A DNA stretch of 64,000 nt from Sternotherus odoratus. Its lineage: Eukaryota > Chordata > Testudines > Kinosternidae. The notes under the pieces are model-generated. The model was not told the DNA's origin, did not search any database, and was given only the letters and a program-made list of their open reading frames with translations. A program made the position numbers and the translations under genes. The stretch is taken from the NCBI GenBank assembly GCA_032164245.1, contig JAVMKO010000003.1:92069890-92133889 (forward strand), written 5' to 3'. This document shows, one piece after another, positions 24,831 through 34,916 of this stretch (position 1 is its first letter; each line of letters starts with the position of its first letter).

Positions 24831-25142
24831 TTCTCAAGTCTGTAGTTCCAGAATAAACATTCACGTATCTGCCACACTGCAGTGTTAAATTCTGTGACAT
24901 GGTAAAAGGTTGTAATAGCCACAGAAATTAAGGCTTTATTTCACAATAGCTTGTATATTTGTGCTCTGAGAAATGCTTTAAACATTTTAACATGGTTTTC
25001 AAAGGTCTGAGACTGAGAAGGGGACAAATTCTAAGTTGTAGAATTATGCTTCTCCTAACACAGTGTTACTCTGGGCAGAAGCATTTTAATTGACCATTAA
25101 AATACTGCAGATCATTCACATTTCTTTGGAGCAGATCCAGAA
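24831..25142. other. Intronic sequence, nothing recognised
   Basis: May include the unrecognised right part of the hAT remnant. Confidence 0.35.
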
Positions 25143-25253
25143 TGAGTTATAGCCAACATTTTATTTCTTTCTACGTAAATCTTCATGGAATTCATGATAA
25201 GGTTGGATCTGGTCGATGCATTGCTTATACTCCCTAATGGTAAAAGGAAAAGC
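25143..25253 (-). repeat. 111-bp dispersed repeat, copy A
   Basis: Matches 41931-42041 over exactly 111 bp with seven substitutions and no gaps (about 94% identity by eye). On the minus strand both copies keep an open frame ending at the same TAA, reading FTIREYKQCIDQIQPYHEFH here. The source is not recognised; it may be an exon-derived or element-derived fragment. Confidence 0.85.
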
Positions 25254-25876
25254 TTATGTATCATTGTGTCTGGAAAAGGATTTTAAAATTAACTCTTCCA
25301 AGACAGAGGTAACACAGTTCATAACACCATACAACCTTTGATTCCAGTAACATGATAGGCAGAAGAATGCTACTAGGAACTATTATTAAATATTTTGTCC
25401 ATGCTGCCTATGCAGTACATTTTAGAGTGACAGTGAAATAAATCACAAATGTCTTAATTTACTTTCTTTTTACTTATTGTTACAAGAAAAACCTACAGTT
25501 ACTATAACAGAAAGATTAAATAATTGTTTTCCCCTTTTCTTAATGCATTCAACAATAATTTGCATGTAAACAGTTTTGCTGTTGCCTGATGTAGTCAAGT
25601 AGTGTCCCCATTGGTGGTTTAGTCTTTTACAAAGAAACAGGGAGAAAAACATTTTACAGAACTAGGAAAACTTTGATTAAACAATAAATAAATTGGCAAG
25701 GGGCCTCAGGAGTAGATATAATTGCAAAAACTAAAACTTGTATTTATAATTTGACTAGACCAAATTAATTGCATCTTTTAAGTAAGAGTAGGAAATGGAA
25801 AGGAACAATGGAGACAATATATTTTGAAAAGTAATATGCTTATTGTTGAGAGCTATGTGGTTTAATAATATAGAGT
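25254..25876. other. Intronic sequence, nothing recognised
   Basis: AT-rich; no exon or element boundary could be supported. Confidence 0.45.
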
Positions 25877-27166
25877 ACTAGTGAAAATACCCGGCGTTGC
25901 TCGGGTCAGTCGGAGGTGGGGAGGGGGCAGAGAGCTGAGCGAGTGCGGGGTCCGATGGGGGGGAGGGGGCAGAGAGCAAACCTGACACCCCCACCTCACT
26001 TACCCCTCAACCAACCCCGACTCACATTTTCACCCCCCCACCCAAACCCAACACCCCCACGTCTCCCCCCACCAACCCCAACACCTCCTGACCAACACCC
26101 ACACCTCACCCCCCGTAGACCAAACCTGACACACCCACCTCACTTCCCCCCCCAACCAAACCTGACACCCCTACCTACCACCACAAACAAACCCGACACC
26201 CACACCTCACTTACCCCTCGACCAACCCCGACCCCCCCTCTTCACCCCCCCACCAAACCCAACACCCCCTGACCAACACCCACACCTCACCCCCCGTAGA
26301 CCAAACCTGACACACCCACCTCACTTCCCCCCCCAACCAAACCTGACACCCCTACCTACCACCACAAACAAACCTGACACCCACACCTCACTTACCCCTT
26401 GACCAACCCCGACCCCCCCTCTTCACCCCCCCCACCAAACCCAACACCCCCTGACCAACCCCAACCCCCACACCTCACCCACCCAGACACCTTCCCACCC
26501 CCCCAGACCAAACCCGACACCCCCGGCTCACTTACCCCCCCCCGACCAAACCCGACACCCCCACCTCACCCCCCTGATCAAACCCGACACCCCCACCTCA
26601 CTTACCCTCCGACCAAACCCAACTCAGGTCCATCGCAGGTGGGGAGGGGGCAGAGAGCTGAGGGATTCCGAGGTCCATCGGAGGGTGGAGGGGGCAGAGA
26701 GCTGAGGGATTCCGGGGTTCCGTTGGAGGGGGGAGGGGGCATAGAGCTGAGGGATTCCGGGGTCCGTTGGAGGGGGGGAGGGGGCACAGAGCTGAGGGAT
26801 TCCGGGGTTCCGTTGGAGGGGGGAGGGTGGAGAGAGCTGAGGGATTCCAGGGTTCCATTGGAGGGGGGAGGGGCAGAGAGCTGAGCGAGTGCGGTGTCTG
26901 TTGGAGGGGGTATTATGACATCATAACTATGTCACAGAGAACAGCAGCTGCCCAGCTGATGTGATTGGCCTTTAAAGAATTTCACCCCTGGGGGGGCGTC
27001 AGAGGTGAGATTTGAAAAATTTTCGACTCTTACGGTCATTAGGACCCCAAGACCTCTAACTGTACCAAATTTCAAGTCTCTAGCTCAAACGGTGTGGAAG
27101 GAGTAAGCATATACCCATACATACATACACGCACGCATACACCATTTGACTTTTATATATATAGAT
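25877..27166 (+). mobile_element. Head-repeat family, copy 2 (expanded)
   Basis: Begins ACTAGTGAAAATACCCGGCG and ends in TTTTATATATATAGAT. The interior holds two arrays: a C/A-rich one (about 25975-26630, unit near ACCAAACCCGACACCCCCAC, 30-40 bp) and a G-rich one (about 26640-26905, unit near GAGAGCTGAGGGATTCCGGG, about 40 bp). The last 260 bp match copies 1 and 3. It is the only copy with both a clean head and both arrays. Likely a SINE-like retroposon with an RTE-type tail; the family is unidentified. Confidence 0.65.
25975..26905. repeat. Paired C/A-rich and G-rich minisatellite arrays
   Basis: Two adjacent arrays of strand-asymmetric composition inside the head-repeat copy. The plus strand is C-rich first and G-rich afterwards, which would favour G-quadruplex-type structures on opposite strands. 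Open frames here (for example 26399-26884) are repeat artefacts. Confidence 0.85.
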
Positions 27167-27455
27167 GCTTGTAAAACAGGTAAGGAACTTAAATAATATG
27201 TAACCTGTATTGTAACATCCAAATACACAATCTTAGCAGAAAGCTTTTAATCAAGGAAAAAATATTAATCCGCTCTGTTGGTACAGCTAAGCTACACAGT
27301 GAGTGAATTAATGCATTCCTGGTAGAGATGGAAACCTTGGGTTTGCTGTACCTGAGTAGTAAAGATCCTGACAATGGTATAAAACATTCAGAATTTATAA
27401 TCATTACCTGTGCTTTCAAAATAATATATTTTGTTTTCTGTCTCATTAGGAGTGG
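27167..27455. other. Intronic sequence, flank of the LTR element
   Basis: No feature recognised. The last bases GTGG (27452-27455) form the left target duplication of the LTR retrotransposon. Confidence 0.5.
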
Positions 27456-27995
27456 TGTGATAGAGTCAGACCTGAAGGGTATAGGAGAGTGCTGGAAGGC
27501 AGGTACATCAGTCTCAGGATGTGCAGGTCTCTGTTCCCCCTATAGCCAATCAAAGGCTACTCCAGGCCAATCTAGACACCTGGGGTCAATTAAAAAGGTT
27601 CTAGCAGGCAGCAGGGCAATTAGGAGCACCTGCTGTCAAGTAAGGCCTTAATAAAAACCCCCTGCCTCAGGCAGATAGTGTGGGTGTTTGGAGCAGAGAG
27701 GAGTTTGGAGGCATTGAAGCAGAGAGCAGTTTGGAAGGATGCCCTGAGGTAAGGGTGAAGTGGAGAGTAAAGAAGCAGGAACTGTTGTGAAGAAGAAGCC
27801 CAGGGAATGGTATTGTGCTTGGTGGTTAAAAGGTCAGCCTTCTCCACTGATACTGTTAGGGTCCCTGGGCTGGAGCCCGGAGAAGAGGGCGGGCCCAGGC
27901 CCGCCCCAATCTGCCTTCCGCAATTAGTCACTGAGGCTAGTGAAATCCGCCAAGAAACGCAGGACCCACAAGTACAGGCGTGGAGCTTTGTCACA
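27456..27995 (+). repeat. 5' LTR of the Gmr1-type element
   Basis: Begins TGTGATAGAGTCAGACC and ends GAGCTTTGTCACA. It differs from the 3' LTR by about eight substitutions and two small length changes (about 98% identity by eye), which suggests a fairly recent insertion. AATAAA at 27650-27655 is a plausible polyadenylation signal; a clear TATA box was not assigned. Confidence 0.95.
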
Positions 27996-27997
27996 AC

Positions 27998-28015
27998 TGG
28001 TGTCTGAGGTGGGAT
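27998..28015 (+). promoter_or_regulatory. Putative primer binding site
   Basis: Two bases after the 5' LTR the sequence TGGTGTCTGAGGTGGGA starts with TGG, the expected complement of a tRNA CCA end. The tRNA was not identified. Confidence 0.55.
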
Positions 28016-28114
28016 GTTCGTACACAGCGTGGCGGAAGAAAGGATTTAAAAAAAGAAAAAAAAAGGGCACTGGGGTTTTGAATTATTTTGGTAGGTTGTC
28101 TGCTTTGTGCCACA

Positions 28115-28875
28115 ATGGAGGAGGTGATAAGGGCTCTGGTACAAGCCACGGCAGCCCAGCAGGAGGCTACCCGGGTTCAGCAGGAAACAAACCAATTAAT
28201 AATGAATCAGGCGACCCAAGATCATGCCCTCTTGCGTGAGGTAATGGATCAGCTAAAGATCCTCACCACCCAACCCCGAGGGTCTGACGGGATGCAAACC
28301 CTGGGGGCCTCTGTTCGTCTGCCAAAGATGACAGCAGAGGATGACATTGAGGCATATCTTCTCGTATTTGAGAGGACTGCTCAGCGGGAGGCATGGCCCC
28401 ATTCTCGCCCCCTTTTTGTGCGGAGAGGCCCAGAAAGCCTACTTTGACTTGCCTGCCACAGATGCCACTGACTATCTCCGGCTGAAGGCAGAAATCCTAG
28501 CACGATTGGGGGTAACAGCAGCGGTACGGGCCCAGAGGTTCCATGAGTGGAAATATCAGGAGAACAAACCCCCAAGGTCCCAACTATTTGATCTCATACA
28601 CCTTGCACGGAAGTGGTTACAGCCCGAGGCATGCAACCCGAATGAGATTTTGGAGACCCTGGTCATCGATCATTATATGCGGGGTCTACCACCAGATCTC
28701 CGTAAATGGGTAGGCCAGAATGATCCATCCGCTTACGACGAGATGATCACGCTGGTAGAAAGACGGATGACAGCCAGGGAATTGACCCGACTACCTAAAA
28801 GAGGCCCCTTCTGGAACAGGCACCCAAACACAACACTGGAAGTTTGGGCACCCAATACCCCAGGAGGCCCTAGGT
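28115..28875 (+). pseudogene. gag: gag: N-terminus and SCAN-like capsid, frameshifted
   Basis: The start codon at 28115 is the first ATG of a frame opening MEEVIRALVQATAAQQEA, an apparent coiled-coil. Near 28390-28420 the frame shifts by one base (stop at 28445-28447), and the rest continues in the frame of 28341-28875. From about 28530 to 28776 the translation resembles a SCAN domain: [20 protein letters not shown], then [28 protein letters not shown] and [11 protein letters not shown] domains of vertebrate zinc-finger proteins are thought to derive from the capsid of Gmr1-like elements, which this layout fits. The frame runs into the hAT insertion at 28876 and resumes at 31267 in the same frame. 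Confidence 0.88.
28868..28875. repeat. Left 8-bp target duplication of nested hAT
   Basis: CCCTAGGT at 28868-28875 is repeated exactly at 31259-31266, the length typical of hAT transposition. Confidence 0.95.
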
Positions 28876-31258
28876 CAGGGGTCGGGAACCTATGGCTCGC
28901 GAGCCAGATGTGGCTCTTTTGAGCCTGTCATCTGGCTCGCGGCGCTGCTGTGACCGCGAGGCTGGGGGCGGGGGAGGCGGTGTGGTGCGGCTCTGAAAGC
29001 GAGGTTGGGGGGCGGGGGAGGCGGTTGGCACGGCTCTGAAAGCGAGGCTGGGGGGCGTGTCGCTCCTCTCCTTCCCTCGCTGGAGTTGGGTCACAGCAGC
29101 GTGACCCAGCGAACAAGTAAGCACGGGAGAGGGGGGGGAGGTAAGCCGTTAGCAAAGGGGTGTTGGGGGGAGGCTTGGCTGGGAGTGGAGATAAGCCGTT
29201 TGCCAGGGAGCATGGGGAGGAGGCTTGGCTGGGAGCGGAGATAAGCCGTTTGCCAGGGAGCACGGGGGGGGGGAGGCTTGGCTGGGAGCGGAGATAAGCC
29301 GTTTGCAAGGGAGCATAGGGGGGAGGGGAGGCTGGGAGTGGAGATAAGCCGTTTGCCAGGGAGCATGGAGGGGAGGGGAGGCTGGGAGCGGAGATAAGCT
29401 GTTTGCAAGGGAGCATGGGGGGAGGCTTGGCTGGGAGCTGAGATAAGCCGTTTGCAAGGGAGCATGGAGGGGAGGGGAGGCTGGGAGCGGAGATAAGCCG
29501 TTTGCAAGGGAGCATGGGGGGAGGCTTGACTGGGAGCGGAGATAAGCCGTTTGCCAGGGAGCATGGAGGGGAGGGGAGGCTGGGAGCGGAGATAAGCCGT
29601 TTGCCAGGGAGCATGGAGGGGAGGGGAGGCTGGGAGCGGAGATAAGCCGTTTGCAAGGGAGCATGGGGGGAGGCTTGGCTGGGAGCAGAGATAAGCTGTT
29701 TGCAAGGGAGCATGGAGGGGAGGGGAGGCTGGGAGCGGAGATAAGCCGTTTGCCAGGGAGCATGGAGGGGAGGGGAGGCTGGGAGCGGAGATAAGCCGTT
29801 TGCAAGGGAGCATGGGGGGAGGCTTGGCTGGGAGCAGAGATAAGCCGTTTGCAAGGGAGCACAGGGGGAAGGGGAGGCTGGGAGCGGAGATAAGCCGTTT
29901 GCCAGGGAGCATGGAGGGGAGGGGAGGCTGGGAGTGGAGATAAGCCGTTTGCCAGGGAGCATGGAGGGGAGGGGAGGCTGGGAGCGGAGATAAGCCGTTT
30001 GCAAGGGAGCATGGGGGGAGGCTTGGCTGGGAGCAGAGATAAGCCGTTTGCAAGGGAGCATGGAGGGGAGGGGAGGCTGGGAGCGGAGATAAGCCGTTTG
30101 CCAGGGAGCATGGAGGGGAGGGGAGGCTGGGAGCGGAGATAAGCCGTTTGCAATGGAGCATGGAGGGGAGGCAGGGCTGGGAGCTGAGATAAGCCGTTTG
30201 CCAGGGAGCATGGAGGGGAGGCAGGGCTGGGAGCTGAGATAAGCCGTTTGCCAGGGAGCATGGAGAGGAGGCTGGGCTGGGAGCAGAGATAAACCGTTTG
30301 CAAGGGAGCATGGAGGGGAGGCAGGGCTGGGAGCTGAGATAAGCCGTTTGCAAGGGAGCATGGAGAGGAGGCTGGGCTGGGAGCAGAGATAAGCCGTTTG
30401 CCAGGGAGCATGGAGAGGAGGCTGGGCTGGGAGCAGAGATAAACCGTTTGCAAGGGAGCATGGAGGGGAGGCAGGGCTGGGAGCTGAGATAAGCCGTTTG
30501 CAAGGGAGCGTGGAGAGGAGGCTGGGCTGGGAGCAGAGATAAGCCGTTTGCCAGGGAGCATGGAGAGGAGGCTGGGCTGGGAGCAGAGATAAACCGTTTG
30601 CAAGGGAGCATGGAGAGGAGGCTGGGCTGGGAGCAGAGATAAGCCGTTTGCAAGGGAGCATGGAGGGGAGGCAGGGCTGGGAGCTGAGATAAGCCGTTTG
30701 CAAGGGAGCATGGAGAGGAGGCTGGGCTGGGAGCAGAGATAAGCCGTTTGCCAGGGAGCATGGAGAGGAGGCTGGGCTGGGAGCAGAGATAAACCGTTTG
30801 CCAGGGAGCATGGAGGGGAGGCAGGGCTGGGAGCTGAGATAAGCCGTTTGCAAGGGAGCATGGAGAGGAGGCTGGGCTGGGTGCAGAGATAAGCCGTTTG
30901 CCAGGGAGCATGGAGAGGAGGCTGGGCTGGGAGCAGAGATAAGCCGTTTGCCAGGGAGCATGGAGAGGAGGCTGGGCTGGGAGCAGAGATAAACCGTTTG
31001 CAAAGCCATCAGCAAATCCATGCAGCACCAGAAGTCGCATTAATGGTAAATAATTATAACAACATTATTTAAATTTTAAATAACTCTCTGAGTCAAAAAG
31101 GTTCCCTTCCCCTGATTTAAAAGAATAAATTCAGAGGCTTATTATACTCACATTTACTTGAATTCAGTCTTAAAATATATTATACGGCTCTTACTGAAAT
31201 AAATTTCCAAATATTTTGCTTTTATGGCTCTCGGAGTCAAAAAGGTTCCTGACCCCTG
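28876..31258. mobile_element. hAT non-autonomous element inserted in gag
   Basis: Termini CAGGGGTCGGGAACCTATGG and AAAAGGTTCCTGACCCCTG are inverted repeats flanked by exact CCCTAGGT duplications. The 5' part repeats 'ggctcgcgagccagatgtgg', the middle is a large minisatellite and the AT-rich 3' part contains a second copy of the 3' end (31081-31120, 'gagtcaaaaaggttccc'). There is no transposase. The insertion plus one duplication is 2391 bp, a multiple of three, so the interrupted gag frame has the same phase on both sides. That shows it arrived after the LTR element. Confidence 0.95.
29125..31005. repeat. 50-bp minisatellite, roughly 38 copies
   Basis: Tandem copies around GAGATAAGCCGTTTGCCAGGGAG. 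Units vary between about 46 and 50 bp in the first half. From about 30130 to 31000 they are regularly 50 bp and fall into subtypes (CCAGGG or CAAGGG; GGAGAGGAGGCTGGGC or GGAGGGGAGGCAGGGC). The unit lacks stops in all three minus-strand frames, so three overlapping frames of 570-697 codons appear; these are not genes. Confidence 0.95.
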
Positions 31259-31266
31259 CCCTAGGT

Positions 31267-32525
31267 GGAAAAAAGGGAGGCCTGAAAACCCTGGGGGACC
31301 CCAGAAGGAAGGGACCAGTCGGAGGGGGAGGAAGCCAGCATTCAAATTCCCTAATTCCCATGATAGGGAAACTAGTAGAAATGACTATAGATGCTATGCA
31401 TGTGGGGAGTGGGGACATATAGCAGCACAGTGTCCCAGCAGGAGGAAACCTAGGCAATGTAACTTCGGGGATTGGGAGGTTCCGTGCTCCCTTCTCCACC
31501 TCGTAGGGGTTACATTAGCCCCACATAACTACACCAGACCAGTGAAGATAAATGGGATGGAAACTACAGCACTTGTGGACTCTGGGAGTGCTATCACCCT
31601 TGTGTCGGGAAAGCTGATAAAAAGAAGGCAGCTGTTACAAGCCAAACACATAGCTGTGACTTGTGTACATGGGGCTGTAAGTTATTACCCCACTATTCCG
31701 GTAGAGATAGCAGTTCAGGGGAACCCCATTGAGGTAACTGTGGGCGTAGTCCCTAACCTCCCATATCCTGTAGTTATTGGGAGGGACTATCCAGGGTTTG
31801 ATAATTTACTCCCCCCAGCGAGGCTGGAGGAAAGCGGGGACCCTGAGGATAGCAATTTAGCACCAGGAGAATGTCAACCCCTGATGTTCATGGAAATTTC
31901 TGAGGATCTGTTCCCAGCCCACCAAAGGACCCGGAGGACGAAAAAAGAGAGGAGGGCCGCAAAGGCCTTAGGAACCCGGATCCTGACCCAGGATCAGGAG
32001 ACTGCTCTAGTCGGCCGACGGACCCGTGCAGCCAACAGAGAAACTCCCACCCCAGAAAGCGAGCCAGAGGCCACCCCACGTCAGGATGGCAGTGAGCCAC
32101 TAGGAGAAGCAGAAGCCAGGCCCTGGGAACTTGGGCACGTTAGTTCTGGGAGAGAATCTTTTGGGCGGGACCAAGCAGAGGACCCTAGATACGATAACGC
32201 CAGAAAAGAGGTAGCCGAGATAGATGGGACACCCGTGGAGGGGAAAGTCTGGGGTCCGGGACCTTACTTTATAATAAAGAAAGATCTTTTGTACCGTGTG
32301 GTGCAAATACAGGAACAGGAGATCCATCAACTTCTGGTGCCAAGAAAACATCAAACGGCCATATTGAGCCTCGCCCACAGTCACCTATTTGAAGGACACC
32401 TAGGGGTCGAGAAAACCCAGGCACGGATCCTGCGGAGGTTCTTCTGGCCAGGAGTGCATGAAGATGTTCGGCGATATTGCATCTCTTGTCCAGAGTGTCA
32501 GTTACATAGTCCTCGTCCGCACTAG
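31267..32525 (+). pseudogene. pol: gag zinc knuckle, protease and integrase N-terminal domain
   Basis: A CCHC knuckle (CYACGEWGHIAAQC) at 31392-31433 marks the nucleocapsid. About 140 bases on, ALVDSGSAITLVSG carries the aspartic protease active-site Asp (codon 31578-31580). After a variable, charged linker the frame shows the zinc-binding HHCC start of integrase (SHLFEGHLGVEKTQARILRR, then YCISCPEC) at about 32370-32510. There is no reverse transcriptase between protease and integrase, the defining feature of the Gmr1 order. The frame ends at an in-frame TAG (32523-32525) and coding similarity continues directly after it. This is a disabling mutation, not a natural end. Confidence 0.9.
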
Positions 32526-33182
32526 CGGGCGCCGTTGATACCTCTTCCAATAATAGAGGTACCTTTTGAACGTATAGCTATGGATCTGGTAGGACCCCTT
32601 GAGAAGACAGCTCGGGGACACCAGCATGTGCTTGTTGTACTGGACTATGCAACCCGGTACCCGGAAGCCGTCCCCCTACGCAATACGGCCTCCAAGACAA
32701 TAGCTAAGGAGCTACTACAGATTTTTGCCCGAGTTGGGCTACCCAAGGAGATATTGACTGATCAAGGGACACCTTTTGTGTCCAAATTGATGAACGATCT
32801 GTGTTCATTGCTCCAGGTAAAAGCCCTACGGACCTCCATATACCACCCACAAACAGATGGCCTTGTGGAGAGATTCAATAGGACCCTCAAGGCCATGATT
32901 AGAAAAGTGGTCAGTCGGGACGGGAAAGATTGGGATACCCTGTTGCCTTACCTCATGTTCGCCATCCGGGAGGTTCCACAAGCCTCCACGGGTTTCTCCC
33001 CATTCGAACTACTGTACGGGCGCCATCCCCGGGGCATACCGGATATAGCCAGAGAAGCTTGGGAAGAAGAGCCAAATCATGGAAGGAATATAGTCGAGCA
33101 CGTACTGCAGATGCGAGATTGGATAGCCCGAGTTACGCCCATCGTACGGGAACACTTAGAGAAAGCACAAGAGACCCAATGA
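32526..33182 (+). pseudogene. pol: Integrase catalytic core (D,D-35-E)
   Basis: This continues the pol frame after the TAG. The catalytic triad is visible: Asp in IAMDLVGP (codon 32583), Asp in EILTDQGTPF (codon 32760) and Glu in DGLVERFNRT (codon 32868), with 35 residues between the last two. HPQTDG precedes the Glu as usual for Ty3/gypsy integrases. The frame stops at TGA 33180-33182, again in the middle of coding similarity, because the downstream GPY/F-like module follows in the same frame. In active elements this enzyme inserts the cDNA into the host genome; this copy cannot make it intact. Confidence 0.92.
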
Positions 33183-34916
33183 ACCCATTATAACCACCAA
33201 GCAAAGCTTCGATGGTTCCAGCCAGGAGATCGGGTGATGGTTCTGGTACCCACAGCAGAAAGTAAACTATTGGCTCATTGGCAGGGACCCTACGAAGTTA
33301 TCGAAGCTGTGGGGGAGGTGAACTATAAGGTACGGCAGCCCGGCCGTTGGAAGCCGGAGCAAATTTATCATGTTAATCTTCTAAAACCTTGGCGGGATCG
33401 AGAGGCATGCTTGGTCACCCAGGAGACCCTCCCCCAGGAGGATGATTCACACGAGCAAGTAAAGATATCTCCAGTCCTGACGCCGGTCCAAAAGAGGGAG
33501 GCAGCCGACATGATCAGTCGCAACCGAGATGTGTTCTCTATAAAACCGGGGCGAACAACTGAAGCCTATCACCATATCCGCACGATCCCCGGAACCAAGG
33601 TAACATTGAGACCCTACCGAATACCAGAGGCTAAAAGAGGGGAAATCAAGGATGAAGTAAAGAAAATGTTAGAATTAGGGGTTATTGAAGAATCTCACAG
33701 TCAGTGGTCCAGCCCAATTGTTCTGGTCCCTAAACCTGACGGAACTGTGAGATTCTGTAATGACTTTCGCCGACTGAATGAAATATCCCAATTCGATGCA
33801 TACCCCATACCACGCATCGATGAACTGGTTGACCGACTGGGTAGTGCCCGATTCTTAACTACATTGGACCTGACAAACGGTTATTGGCAAGTTCCCCTGA
33901 CTAAGGTGGCCAAAGAGAAGACAGCGTTCTCCACCCCAGATGGGCTATTTCAATACACTGTCCTCCCGTTCGGGCTACATGGGGCACCGCCCACCTTCCA
34001 GCGTCTCATGGATAAACTGTTGCGCCCTCATACTAGTTACGCAGCCGCATACCTAGATGATGTCATCATCCATACGCCAGACTGGGGAACCCACTTGGAG
34101 AAAGTGGAAGCAGTACTGCGCACCTTAAGGCGAGCTGGCCTCACTGCTAATCCCGCTAAATGTGCCATAGGGCTAGCAGAGGCTAGATACCTGGGATATA
34201 TTGTCGGAAAGGGCATAGTGAAGCCCCAAACTAATAAGCTAGAGGCAATTCAAAACTGGCCCCGGCCAGTCCGAAAGAAGCAAGTCCGTGCATTCCTAGG
34301 CGTGGTAGGCTATTATCGATGCTTTATTCCCCATTTTGCCACTAGGGCGAGTGCCCTGACTGAGCTCATAAAAGCTCAGGGACCTGAAATGGTACGATGG
34401 ACAGATACAGCAGAGAGAGCATTTACAGATCTGAGGACAGCCCTTTGCAGTGACCCCATACTTATAGCCCCAGACTTCTCTAAGGAGTTTATCTTGCAGA
34501 CGGATGCATCCGAAGTAGGACTGGGGGCTGTCCTATCCCAGATGGTCGGGGAAGAAGAACATCCAATCCTATATCTCAGTAGAAAACTCCTCCCAAGAGA
34601 ACAGAAGTATGCTGTGGTTGAGAGGGAATGCCTTGCTGTTAAATGGGCCATGGAAACACTGAGATACTACCTGCTAGGAAGAAAATTTACCCTCGTGACT
34701 GACCATGCCCCTCTTCAGTGGATGCAGCGGAACAAGGAGAAAAATGCAAGGGTGACTAGATGGTTTTTATCCCTCCAACCTTTCCAGTTCCGCATACAGC
34801 ACAGGGCCGGAAGTCATCATGGCAATGCAGATGGCTTATCACGAATGCACTGTATGTCGACCCAAGTTGCCCAACCCCTTGGCGTTGAGCGGGGGGGGGG
34901 GGGGGGGAATATGTGA
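33183..34916 (+). pseudogene. pol: Integrase C-terminus, reverse transcriptase and RNase H
   Basis: The first ATG of this block is at 33234. A GPY/F-like module (AHWQGPYEVIEAVGEVNYKV) at about 33279-33398 closes the integrase. The reverse transcriptase follows: FCNDFRRLN, TLDLTNGYWQVPL, VLPFGLHGAPPTFQRLMD and the catalytic YLDD at 34050-34061. RNase H has Asp in LQTDASEVGLGAVL, Glu in ERECLAVKWA, Asp in VTDHAPLQW and Asp in HHGNADGLSR. The stop lies at 34914-34916, so the frame overlaps the first bases of the 3' LTR. The 560 codons from 33234 are uninterrupted and all catalytic residues look present. Only the upstream stops separate it from the rest of pol. Confidence 0.94.
34890..34911 (+). 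promoter_or_regulatory. Polypurine tract with expanded G-run
   Basis: A run of about 17 G followed by AATA lies directly before the 3' LTR, where the plus-strand primer of LTR elements is expected. Its length suggests homopolymer expansion. Confidence 0.7.

Noticed and set aside
25916..26964. Frames rich in Pro and Thr, or Gly and Arg
   Set aside because: Products of the C/A-rich and G-rich arrays of the head-repeat copy, matched by similar frames at 57039-57692.
29125..31005. Regular repeats considered as a CRISPR-like array
   Set aside because: Units are contiguous without unique spacers, and the context is vertebrate intron; it is a minisatellite.
28928..31040. Three overlapping minus-strand open frames of 570-697 codons rich in Pro, Ser and Leu
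   Set aside because: They are translations of a 50-bp tandem repeat that lacks stops in every minus-strand frame. There is no domain and no coding bias, and the array lies inside a hAT element.
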